A DNA stretch of 64,000 bases. It comes from Altererythrobacter aquiaggeris (GTDB taxonomy: Bacteria; Pseudomonadota; Alphaproteobacteria; Sphingomonadales; Sphingomonadaceae). The notes under the pieces were generated by a model, which made no database searches, was not told the DNA's origin, and saw only the letters and a list, made by a program, of their open reading frames with translations. Shown piece by piece: positions 38,818 through 46,359 of this stretch (the first letter of the stretch is position 1; each line of letters opens with the position of its first letter). The DNA lies in NCBI RefSeq assembly GCF_037154015.1, contig NZ_JBANRL010000001.1, forward strand, positions 2,046,001 to 2,110,000, in the 5' to 3' direction. The position numbers and the translations under genes are program-made.

Positions 38818-38989
38818 GCAGCATTGCCTTACGGCGGAATGAAATTGCATCGGATCCGCCGTCAGTTCCGGGCCGGCTGGCGGTAGTAGAAAGCCGGTAA
38901 AGGCGGACGGCAGGATAATTTTTCCGCAAGAACCGACCAATTGATCAAAATTCCGCATTTTACCGCCAATTCCGTAATATCTGCGTCAC

Positions 38990-39709
38990 ATGAAGGTTGC
39001 ATCACAAGCTCCGAAACGGGGCTTAAGGGCTATGCAGGTGGTAAACATCCTAACGACAAGTGCAGTGGGCGAAAGCAACCTGGACTTTGTTCATGATGAC
39101 AAGAAATTTACCTTCGACAGAATTCGCGGCGACGCGCCGATAAGACTGACCGACGGGCCGGTCTGGGCATTTGTCGACTGGCTGATGCCGGATCTTTCAG
39201 GGCTCGAAATGTGCCGGCGGCTGCGCGCCGACCCGCGCACGGCCGATGCCCATGTTACAATGGTTCTCGAGCGTGACGACGTACAGGATCGCCGCCGTGC
39301 GCTAAGCGCGGGTGCGGATGATTACATGGTCGGTCCCGTTGATCGCACGGCAGTGCTCGACAGGGTGATGGCCTTGCTGGCGACCAGCCGGCGCCATTCG
39401 CTGAAGCAACTGGTGGTTGGCCCATTGGTAATCGATATGGAGGCACTGATAGCCCGCTGGGACGGTGTGCCGATCGCACTTCAACCAGGTGGCTTCCGGT
39501 TACTGAGGTTTCTGGCGGAAAACCCCAACCGGCTTCTGTCCCGGCAGGACGTGATCGAAGCAATATCGAGCAAGGAACAAAAAATCGACGAACGCAGCGT
39601 CGATGTCTGGATCGGGCGACTTCGCAAGGCGCTGAAAAAGGCGGGTGCAGGCAATCCTGTCAGGACGGTGCGCTGGCACGGCTATGTGTTCGACGCGCCG
39701 AACGCCTGA
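38990..39709 (+). CDS. Response-regulator-like protein with atypical receiver
   Basis: The 239-residue protein has a receiver-like domain (about 15-130) and an OmpR/PhoB-type winged helix (about 140-236; ALQPGGFRLLRFLAENPNRL, SVDVWIGRLRKAL, RTVRWHGYVF). The phospho-acceptor Asp63 is present (FVDWLMPDLSG), but the N-terminal acidic pair is not visible and the usual lysine near the domain end is Gly115 (DYMVGPVD instead of a YxxKP motif). Such receivers often work without phosphorylation. No histidine kinase is adjacent. Alternative start ATG at 39032 drops 14 basic residues. The gene ends at a bidirectional terminator facing the receptor gene. Confidence 0.85.
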   Translation: MKVASQAPKRGLRAMQVVNILTTSAVGESNLDFVHDDKKFTFDRIRGDAPIRLTDGPVWAFVDWLMPDLSGLEMCRRLRADPRTADAHVTMVLERDDVQDRRRALSAGADDYMVGPVDRTAVLDRVMALLATSRRHSLKQLVVGPLVIDMEALIARWDGVPIALQPGGFRLLRFLAENPNRLLSRQDVIEAISSKEQKIDERSVDVWIGRLRKALKKAGAGNPVRTVRWHGYVFDAPNA

Positions 39710-39730
39710 CTGTCCGCAATTCCTGACACA

Positions 39731-39760
39731 ATAAAGGGCAGCCATAAGCTGCCCTTTTTC
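39731..39760. terminator. Bidirectional terminator between convergent genes
   Basis: AAAGGGCAGC (39733-39742), loop CATAA, GCTGCCCTTT (39748-39757) pair over 10 perfect base pairs, followed by TTTC on the plus strand and, on the minus strand, by ATTGT after a TTT. It sits between the ends of the response-regulator gene and the TonB receptor gene and can stop both transcripts. Confidence 0.85.
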
Positions 39761-39766
39761 GTGTCG

Positions 39767-42490
39767 TCAGAACTCGGCCGAAACCCCGAGCGAGAACGAT
39801 GTGCCCAGATCATAGCTGTTGATTTCGATCCGGTTGGTACCGTTCGTCTGGTATTCCTGAAAGCTGCGTCCGAAAATATTGCGGACTTCGCCCTTGATTT
39901 CGAAATCCTGCCCGAACACCGTCGCCAACTGGCGTACAACGAAATCGACTTTCAAACCGGGATATTCGACAATATCGGGCAACGCATTGGTGCCGCGGCT
40001 TGTAACCCGTTCGCTGCCGTATGAGACAAGCAAGGTGAATTGCTGCAGGCGGTCCAGATCCTCCAGACCAAGCTGGACGTTTACAAGATGGTCGGACTGA
40101 CCTGTCAGCGCTCCGCCATCGCGGAAAAAGTCTGACGCAGGTCGCGTGCCGCCCGGGAAAACGCTTGTCGTGTCACCATCGGCAACTTTTATTTCGGACC
40201 GGGTATAAGTGTAATTGGCACTGAACACGGCTTGTTTGGATTCGAACCAGCTGCCCAGATCATACAGGTCATAATTGTACTGGATATCGGCTTCGACACC
40301 GTAAAGCGTTGCTGACGGCGCATTAGCGAAGCTGGTTACCTGTTCATTGTCGGAGAAGCTGGAATAGGCTTCGATCGGGTTCGTGATGTCCTTGTAGAAA
40401 CCAGCAACCGCAATACGCTTGCCGCGGTCGAAATAGTATTCGGCCTTGACCTCGGCATTGATCAGTTCGCTATCGACCAGAAACGGGTTGCCATTGAACT
40501 GGCGGTTGGTGTCCGGATCATAATAGGTCTGAAAAACCAGTTCGCGAAATTGCGGCCGGGCAATGGTTTTTGACGCTGCAAGCCGCAGCTGCAAACTTTC
40601 CGTCGCTTCGAAGGTCAGCGTTCCTGCGGGCAGAAAATAATCATTCGACAGCGCCGTATTATTGCCCGAATCGATGGCGACCGCGAAAACATTCACCGGA
40701 TCAACCGTTTGGTCCGCGGTTTCGTACCGCACTCCGATATCCAGCGTGACGCGATCGACCGGGGTAATCTGCAGCTTGCCGTAGCCCGCATGGATTTCCA
40801 ATCCGGCCTCGAATGCCGGGTCGGACTGCGTGGTCTCGATCAAACCGACGTCATAAAAATCGATAACCGCGTCACCAAGCAGGTAATCGGGGCGAAAAGC
40901 GCCCACCCCGTCGGGAAAATCGCTGCTGGCGTCGAACAGAAACTCGCGCCGTTCAGAATATCGGTCAGTCTTGGTATATGCATAACCGGCGGTCGCGCTC
41001 AGCCAGGTGGTGAGCGGATAATTGACGTCGAACCCGGTGTAGTAAAGTTCTTCCTGCAATTGAGAGAAAGTAACCGAGGCGTTGCCGCGTTGCCGGTCGA
41101 GCACATTGACGAACAGCTGGCCAAAGGGATCATTGGCTTCGTTGGTGCGGACATATTCGAAAGAATATTCAAACGGTGCCTCACGCTGCGTTTGCGCGTA
41201 TCCGGCGCGCACATCCACGCCAAGATCGCCAAACTCCATCTCGCCGACAAATTGCGTATCCAGCAATTCGCGTTCGAACCAGCCGGTGTTCTGGATCTGC
41301 TTGGAAAAACCCGACTGGAAATCGTCTCCGAATGACAGTTGCGCCTGCTTCAGGGTGTCGCGGATATACAGATTGGTCCAGCGGAACTGGTGTTCGCCTA
41401 TCTCCAGACCAAAACCAATCAGGCCGTTCACGACAATCCGGTTGTCGGTCGTGAAATCACGAAAATCCGAATCGAGATCGAGATCGGCGTTGACTGCGCT
41501 CTGATTGGTAATGACGCGGTTGCGCCATTTGTTGCTGATCGATGCAGTCGCAATCACTCCAAGGCGGCCATCGGAAAAGGCATCGAAGGATGTTCCACCA
41601 GTAATCGAGCCCGAAAAATTCGCCGGAATCCCGCCCAGGTTCTGCGTCAGAACAAGGTTTGGATTGCCCAGCTCCCGGCCGATCGCCTGCTGGTCCACCC
41701 CAAGGTCGGACAAGCGCGCCCCGCTGTCGAAAAATTGCTGCAGCGCACGGGGCACGTCGCGCGTACCGTCATCAAAACCGGTCCAGTCAATATCAGACCC
41801 GTAATAGGCATAACCTTCCATGCCCGTAGTCTGGCTGTCGCCGCTGATGCTGCCGCCGATTTTCAGAAAACTTTCTTCCGGTACCGCGCGGGTCGTCAGA
41901 TTGATGACACCGCCGCCAAATTCGCCCGGAAAATTTGCCGAATAGGTTTTTTGCACCAGACTGGAGGCGACGATATTGGTCGGGAAAATATCAAGCGGAA
42001 CGACCCGGCTCAGCGGCTGCGGGCTCGGCAGCGGCAATCCGTTGAGCAAGGCCAGCGAATAACGGTCGCCAAGGCCGCGCACATAAACCAGCCCGTTTCC
42101 GCCGGTTGAAAGGCCGGTTACCCGGCTCAGCGCGCCGGCAATATCACCTTCGCCTGTGCGGGCGATATCAGCGGCTGAAAGGACCGAAACCACCTGCGTC
42201 GAACTGCGTGTGACATCACGGTCGCGGCGGCCGGTGACGACAATTTCGCCGCCCCCGCCAGGGATCGATACATCCGCTTCCTGCGGGTCCTCCTCCGTTT
42301 GGTCCTGTGCGCTATCCTGCGGCTGCTGGTCGCCATCGGCGATGGTTTCGCGTTCATCCACAGCCGGAAGGTCGCCGGCGTCCTGTGCGAAAGCCGCCGC
42401 CGGCAGCGTCAAGGCTGTAGAAAGCAGCAGGATAGCCAAGAGCCGGATCCCTGCGGTCGGCGTGCGGGCGGGATAGATGCCAAGAGACAT
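39767..42490 (-). CDS. TonB-dependent outer-membrane receptor
   Basis: This 907-residue receptor has a signal peptide (LLAILLLSTALTLPAAAFAQ), a long acidic, Gln/Asp-rich spacer (36-75), a GEIVVTGRRDRDVTRSS TonB box region near 80, then a plug with DIAGALSRVTGLSTGGNGLV, YVRGLGDRYSLALLNGLPLP and FGGGVINLTTRAV. The barrel ends in FSLGVSAEF with the terminal Phe. The layout and the partner lipoprotein upstream resemble outer-membrane uptake pairs; the ligand is unknown. It lies 111 bp downstream of the beta-helix lipoprotein gene, with a stem-loop between them. Confidence 0.93.
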   Translation of the reverse strand: MSLGIYPARTPTAGIRLLAILLLSTALTLPAAAFAQDAGDLPAVDERETIADGDQQPQDSAQDQTEEDPQEADVSIPGGGGEIVVTGRRDRDVTRSSTQVVSVLSAADIARTGEGDIAGALSRVTGLSTGGNGLVYVRGLGDRYSLALLNGLPLPSPQPLSRVVPLDIFPTNIVASSLVQKTYSANFPGEFGGGVINLTTRAVPEESFLKIGGSISGDSQTTGMEGYAYYGSDIDWTGFDDGTRDVPRALQQFFDSGARLSDLGVDQQAIGRELGNPNLVLTQNLGGIPANFSGSITGGTSFDAFSDGRLGVIATASISNKWRNRVITNQSAVNADLDLDSDFRDFTTDNRIVVNGLIGFGLEIGEHQFRWTNLYIRDTLKQAQLSFGDDFQSGFSKQIQNTGWFERELLDTQFVGEMEFGDLGVDVRAGYAQTQREAPFEYSFEYVRTNEANDPFGQLFVNVLDRQRGNASVTFSQLQEELYYTGFDVNYPLTTWLSATAGYAYTKTDRYSERREFLFDASSDFPDGVGAFRPDYLLGDAVIDFYDVGLIETTQSDPAFEAGLEIHAGYGKLQITPVDRVTLDIGVRYETADQTVDPVNVFAVAIDSGNNTALSNDYFLPAGTLTFEATESLQLRLAASKTIARPQFRELVFQTYYDPDTNRQFNGNPFLVDSELINAEVKAEYYFDRGKRIAVAGFYKDITNPIEAYSSFSDNEQVTSFANAPSATLYGVEADIQYNYDLYDLGSWFESKQAVFSANYTYTRSEIKVADGDTTSVFPGGTRPASDFFRDGGALTGQSDHLVNVQLGLEDLDRLQQFTLLVSYGSERVTSRGTNALPDIVEYPGLKVDFVVRQLATVFGQDFEIKGEVRNIFGRSFQEYQTNGTNRIEINSYDLGTSFSLGVSAEF

Positions 42491-42544
42491 TTGGAAGACC
42501 CCTTCGTAAATCAGGTCTGTAATTGCTACCGGTTCGAAAACTCC

Positions 42545-42591
42545 GGCGAAAAGATGAAGGGATGCGTCCGCCGCAGCGCACGCATCCCTCC
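42545..42591 (-). terminator. Intercistronic stem-loop, terminator-like
   Basis: Read on the minus strand, GGAGGGATGCGT pairs with ACGCATCCCTTC (12 bp with one G-U, plus-strand arms 42556-42567 and 42580-42591), followed by ATCTTTTC. It lies between the lipoprotein stop and the receptor start. It may terminate most transcripts and so make more lipoprotein than receptor, or protect the upstream mRNA. Confidence 0.65.
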
Positions 42592-42601
42592 AAGGCGCTG
42601 C

Positions 42602-44164
42602 TTAATAGACCGGGAGGGTCGCGCAGTTGCCGGTGTTGCTACCAAAGGACGCTGCGGATGAGTTGCAGGTCCAACCCTGGTACCAGGTGTCCGCAGCTCC
42701 ATTCACCGCACCGACATAAGCGGCGTTGTCGAAGAAGGTTGACGCACCGGTCGGATTGAACGCGGTCAGCCCGGATTCGTTGGCTCCGTTTATGAACAAC
42801 ATCGCGAGCGTGTTGATGAAGGTTCCGTTGTTGTTGGTCCCGCCGTTAAACAGGGTTTGAGCCTGGGCAGCCGAAGCGCCGCCGCTGCTGCCATCGCGGA
42901 AGTTGGTCGTGCAGTTCAGCGCGGTGGAGTTGAAGCGCGGCGGACCGGCTTCGTCAGCACCGGCATTGGCGGCAGCAATCGTTGCTGCATCGTCGATGCG
43001 GATGCAGGGAACGCCGCTATCGGCAACCACTACGGTGTTGAACAAGGCATAGTCAGTCCCGCCGCGAAGCCGGATGGCTTGCGGGGAACTGGCATTGCGG
43101 TGCTGGAATACGGCGTTTGAGATTTGCGTATTCTGGCGCGGCGTTTGCGCTTCCAGACCATTGCTGGAATCCGCCTCGATAATGGTGTCACCGGCGCCGG
43201 CGCGCTGGATGGCGATGACATATTGCAGATTGGCTTTCACGCCTGTGTCCGTGTCGAGCGAATCGTCTTCAGCGCCCACGACGATCAAGTTTTTGACATT
43301 TACCCGGCCACCAAAGAATTCGACGCCGTCATCCGAGCTGTTGTAGCTCATGATGTGGTCAATCCTTGTGCCCGAGCCGCTGCCGCCGGTCGTGAGAGAC
43401 TGAAGCTCGCTATCACCTGACAGAACGAAACCGGAGTAGCGGATTTGCACATATCGCAACGTGCCCGAGCTGTCGCCAGGGGTTGCGCCGCCGAACAGGG
43501 CCGGCTGCGCCGCACCTTCGACCTGGCGTTCGCAGCCCGTCGTGCCCGGTGTCGCGCCCGGTGCGATACAATCGGTTACCGGAGCACGGCCCGCCAATAC
43601 GACGCCGCCCCACTGACCCGACGATGTTTCGGAATTGAGGCCGAGCACATTGTCGCGGCTGGTGAAGATGATTGGCCGGGTTGCTGTCCCGGCTGCGTTT
43701 ATCCTGTTGCCGCGGTTGACCATCAGGAACGATGATCCGCTGGCGTAAACGATAGCGCCCGGCTCGATCGAGAGCGTCACGTTGGTGTCAGCCGCGCTTG
43801 CAGTTGGCCCGCCGTCCGTTCCCACGTCCACACGTCCGGGCATCCGGTACACGAGGCCCCTGATATAAGGGAGCGTGGAGGATGAGTTGAAGCGCGAAGG
43901 CATGGCGCAGATGCGATAGGTGCCGGTGGGCCCGCTGATCGTGCCTTCGTCTGTCAGGCCTTGTGGATCGCTGATCGTCGGGCAGCCGCTTGCCGCCGTA
44001 ACTGTGGCCGTCGGCGTCGGTGTTGGTGTGGCCGGCGGCGTGGGTGACGGATTGTTGATGGTAATATTGCCGCCGGTACCGGGGGACGAAATTTCATCGG
44101 GGCCGCAGGCGGTAAGTGCCAGCATACTGCAACCAAGAATAAGCGAACGGGTGAAATGTGTCAT
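42602..44164 (-). CDS. Beta-helix surface lipoprotein paired with TonB receptor
   Basis: The 520-residue protein has a lipoprotein signal (MTHFTRSLILGCSMLALTAC, lipobox LTAC), a Pro/Thr linker (about 38-56), and a large domain with repeated short strands and Asn/Gly turns (LRYVQIRYSGFVLSGDSELQ, IDHIMSYNSSDDGVEFFGGR, NLIVVGAEDDSLDTDTG) that looks like a right-handed beta helix. It has several cysteines near the C-terminus (WTCNSS, GNCATL). I do not recognise an enzymatic active site. Upstream placement before a TonB receptor suggests a cell-surface ligand-binding partner, by analogy with SusD-like or other receptor-lipoprotein pairs, but that is inference. Confidence 0.85.
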   Translation of the reverse strand: MTHFTRSLILGCSMLALTACGPDEISSPGTGGNITINNPSPTPPATPTPTPTATVTAASGCPTISDPQGLTDEGTISGPTGTYRICAMPSRFNSSSTLPYIRGLVYRMPGRVDVGTDGGPTASAADTNVTLSIEPGAIVYASGSSFLMVNRGNRINAAGTATRPIIFTSRDNVLGLNSETSSGQWGGVVLAGRAPVTDCIAPGATPGTTGCERQVEGAAQPALFGGATPGDSSGTLRYVQIRYSGFVLSGDSELQSLTTGGSGSGTRIDHIMSYNSSDDGVEFFGGRVNVKNLIVVGAEDDSLDTDTGVKANLQYVIAIQRAGAGDTIIEADSSNGLEAQTPRQNTQISNAVFQHRNASSPQAIRLRGGTDYALFNTVVVADSGVPCIRIDDAATIAAANAGADEAGPPRFNSTALNCTTNFRDGSSGGASAAQAQTLFNGGTNNNGTFINTLAMLFINGANESGLTAFNPTGASTFFDNAAYVGAVNGAADTWYQGWTCNSSAASFGSNTGNCATLPVY

Positions 44165-44466
44165 GGCGGACGGCCCCTCAATAAAACCGGAGAATCAGAG
44201 TGCGAAACGGTTTCGCTGAGGAAGCAATTAGGGGCGGTCTATGACAGTTTCTTTTCAAAAAATGCTTTTTTTAACCGTCGCTTATGTGTGCCTTATATGA
44301 CCAATATGACAACAGTTGCGAGTAGTCGCAGGATTCCAGCGGTTTACTCTGTGGACCGCTACGATAGCGGTATATTACAGTTTAATGACAATGTTACAAT
44401 TTTATTGCAGTTCTGGTTTGCAGGTTCATAATCCATCCTATCGAACACTGTCTTGGGAGAGACGAT
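44165..44466. promoter_or_regulatory. Divergent regulatory region with repeated GTCAT motifs
   Basis: The 302 bases separate the lipoprotein gene (minus) and the TPR gene (plus). They are AT-rich compared with neighbours. Read on the minus strand, GTCAT occurs repeatedly: TTGTCATTAAACTGTAAT (44374-44391), TTGTCATATTGGTCAT (about 44296-44311) and CTGTCATAG (about 44238-44246). These resemble PhoB half-sites. The plus strand has GGGAGAG just before the TPR gene. No gene was seen inside. Confidence 0.5.
44374..44391 (-). promoter_or_regulatory. Pho-box-like direct repeat
   Basis: On the minus strand TTGTCAT-TAAA-CTGTAAT gives two 7-base half-sites 4 bases apart, matching the PhoB consensus at 12 of 14 positions with an A/T-rich spacer. 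The orientation points to the lipoprotein-receptor operon about 210 bp downstream. Visual match only. Confidence 0.5.
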
Positions 44467-44841
44467 ATGACGCTCATAACTGTCCTTGCAGCAGCAATGC
44501 TTGCTCAGGCTGCCCCCTCTGCGGCGGACCAGGTCGATGTGGCTTATGTTCAGCTGGCAGCCGATCAGAACGCTATTGCGCTGGAACATCTGGAAGCGCG
44601 GGTTGCCAATCAGCCGGCCGATCCCGCAGCGCTAATCAATCTGGGTATTGCTTATGCGCGTGATGGACGAACCGCCCAGGCCAGGCAGATGTTTCTGGCA
44701 GCACTGACAAGCAGCGAACGGTTCCAGCTGGAAACTGCCGCCGGAAACTGGGTCGACTCGCGGTGGCTCGCGCGTAACGCGATTGCCATGCTGGATACGC
44801 AGGCAAACGGTTCCGGTCCGCAATTTGCCAGCGCAAAATAG
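44467..44841 (+). CDS. Small TPR-like periplasmic protein
   Basis: The 124-residue product has a short hydrophobic start (MTLITVLAAAMLAQAAPSAA, probable signal peptide) and about two TPR-like helix pairs (ALEHLEARVANQPADPAALI, NLGIAYARDGRTAQARQMFL). It is likely a small periplasmic protein-interaction module. No family beyond TPR is recognised. GGGAGAG precedes the ATG. It lies between a lipoprotein/receptor operon and the type IV secretion operon, 220 bp upstream of the latter, and probably forms its own transcript. Confidence 0.75.
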   Translation: MTLITVLAAAMLAQAAPSAADQVDVAYVQLAADQNAIALEHLEARVANQPADPAALINLGIAYARDGRTAQARQMFLAALTSSERFQLETAAGNWVDSRWLARNAIAMLDTQANGSGPQFASAK

Positions 44842-45008
44842 GGTATCCATCCGGCATTTGCGGACAGCAGGCTGGACGAGAATCAAGGGCCTGCACTGGT
44901 TCCTTATAGAACCAAGTTCCGTTATCGAATGTCGTGGATTGCCCTGAACCCGGGCCGTAACTGCGGCGTTTGACCGGCTGCGCAGTTCTTACCGGAAAAA
45001 TGACCTGC

Positions 45009-45026
45009 CTGTCACAGGATTGTCAT
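45009..45026 (+). promoter_or_regulatory. Pho-box-like direct repeat before the type IV secretion operon
   Basis: CTGTCAC-AGGA-TTGTCAT is two 7-base half-sites with a 4-base spacer, the closest PhoB-consensus match seen in the window (about 13 of 14, allowing C at the last position of the first half). Ten bases after it comes CATCTA, a weak -10, then CGGAGGG and the ATG of the VirB1-like gene at 45062. Confidence 0.55.
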
Positions 45027-45061
45027 CTCGCGGTTTCATCTAGCTCCAAACGGAGGGTTAG

Positions 45062-45715
45062 ATGTTTACGCGCGTTACGATTCGGCAGCAAATTTTGGTG
45101 GCGACAGCTCTGGCCGCACCCTTCTGCTTGCCCGGCGTCGCCATTGCCGATGTCTTGGAAATTGATGACGGCGCCTATTCATGGATCGCCGGCGGACCAG
45201 TTTCCCCACTGTCCGGTGCTTTGGAAACCACAACGGGCGAGCCGAACCTCACCTTCTTTGCCGAAGGCGAAATGCCCGTCGTTCCCGATCACGCGGTCGC
45301 TTATCCGCAAGTCGCGGCTGCCAACCTTCCCGCCGCCTATTCTGCCAAAGTTCATGAACTGTCCGCGCGATTCGATCTCAGCCCTTCGCTGATCGAAGCC
45401 CTGGTTTGGCAGGAGAGCCGCTGGCGCGCGAATGCGGTGTCGCCGGTGGGTGCACGCGGGCTTGCCCAACTGATGCCGGGCACTGCACGGGAGCTGGGCG
45501 TGAACCCTGATGATCCCTTCGCCAATCTCGAGGGCGGCGCGCGGTATTTACGCCAGCAGATCGACCGCTTCGACGGCGATCTGGAACGCGCCCTCGCGGC
45601 CTATAATGCCGGGCCAGGACGCGTAATCCGCGCCGGCGGCGTGCCCGAAATTCGTGAAACCAAAAACTATGTTGCGGCCATTATGGGCCGCCTGTCCGAT
45701 CATTCCCGGAGATGA
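45062..45715 (+). CDS. virB1: VirB1-like lytic transglycosylase
   Basis: This periplasmic SLT-type lytic transglycosylase of 217 residues cuts peptidoglycan so that the secretion channel can pass. It has a signal peptide (about 1-29) and an SLT domain with catalytic Glu118 in LVWQESRW, GARGLAQLMPGTARELG near 128-144 and RALAAYNAGPGRV near 181. CGGAGGG gives a strong ribosome-binding site. It is the first gene of the operon and is followed after 4 bp by virB2. A Pho-box-like repeat is upstream. Confidence 0.9.
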   Translation: MFTRVTIRQQILVATALAAPFCLPGVAIADVLEIDDGAYSWIAGGPVSPLSGALETTTGEPNLTFFAEGEMPVVPDHAVAYPQVAAANLPAAYSAKVHELSARFDLSPSLIEALVWQESRWRANAVSPVGARGLAQLMPGTARELGVNPDDPFANLEGGARYLRQQIDRFDGDLERALAAYNAGPGRVIRAGGVPEIRETKNYVAAIMGRLSDHSRR

Positions 45716-45719
45716 CTTG

Positions 45720-46031
45720 ATGAGTTCGTCCACTCGCCTCGCTGTGCTGACCGCAATTGTATCAGCCCTGTCGCCAACCGCTGTGCTGGCGCAATCTGCC
45801 GATCCGCAAGGCTCCGGCCCGATCGTATCCGCACTTGCCTGGATGCAGGGAACGCTGCTGGGCAATGTTGCCACTGCCGTCGCGGTTATGGCGGTGGCTG
45901 CTGTCGGCTTCATGATGCTCACCGGGCGGATGAACTGGCGCTTCGGCGCAACGGTCATCATCGGCTGTTTCATCCTGTTTGGCGCTGCATCGATCGTGTC
46001 GGGCATCCAGTCCGCAGCGGCGGTAGGTTGA
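45720..46031 (+). CDS. virB2: VirB2/TrbC-family pilin subunit
   Basis: The 103-residue protein has a cleavable signal (ends near AVLA-QS) and two hydrophobic helices separated by a short GRMNWR loop, the hallmark layout of VirB2/TrbC pilins that build the T4SS pilus. VGFMMLTGRMNWRFG is typical. The ATG at 45720 was chosen because it lies just after the virB1 stop and opens on the signal; the longer frame overlaps virB1. Confidence 0.9.
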   Translation: MSSSTRLAVLTAIVSALSPTAVLAQSADPQGSGPIVSALAWMQGTLLGNVATAVAVMAVAAVGFMMLTGRMNWRFGATVIIGCFILFGAASIVSGIQSAAAVG

Positions 46032-46034
46032 ACT

Positions 46035-46319
46035 GTGACTGCGCTGATCCGCCACCCCGTCCACCGCGCGCTTACCAGGCCGCAGATGTTTGGTGGCGTC
46101 ACTTATAATTTCTTCATTATCAATGCCGCTGTCACGACCGAATTGTTCCTGATCACCGGCAGCTTTCTCGCGCTGCCTGCTGCACTGGTCATTCATGGCA
46201 TCGGATATTTCGCCTGTCTGCGCGAACCGCGCATTTTCGACTTGTGGCTTACGAAAGTCAGCCGCTGCCCGAGAGTAAAAAACTGGAAGCGCTGGGGTTG
46301 CAATTCCTACGCCCCCTGA
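46035..46319 (+). CDS. virB3: VirB3-family inner-membrane protein
   Basis: VirB3 is a small bitopic or polytopic membrane protein that works with VirB4 in pilus assembly. The 94 residues show the family pattern HPVHRALTRPQMFGGVTYNF, then two adjacent hydrophobic segments, and a CLREPRIFDLW stretch, which is highly typical. GTG start 3 bp after the virB2 stop. Forty bases separate it from virB4. Confidence 0.9.
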   Translation: MTALIRHPVHRALTRPQMFGGVTYNFFIINAAVTTELFLITGSFLALPAALVIHGIGYFACLREPRIFDLWLTKVSRCPRVKNWKRWGCNSYAP

Positions 46320-46359
46320 ACCGGCTTCCGAGCCCTTGGCCTGAGGAGGGCCGCGCGAC

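Noticed and set aside
44467-44841. TPR-like gene as a missing VirB5 or VirB7
   Set aside because: It has TPR-like helices, no lipobox and a 220-bp separation with a regulatory site between, unlike either VirB protein.
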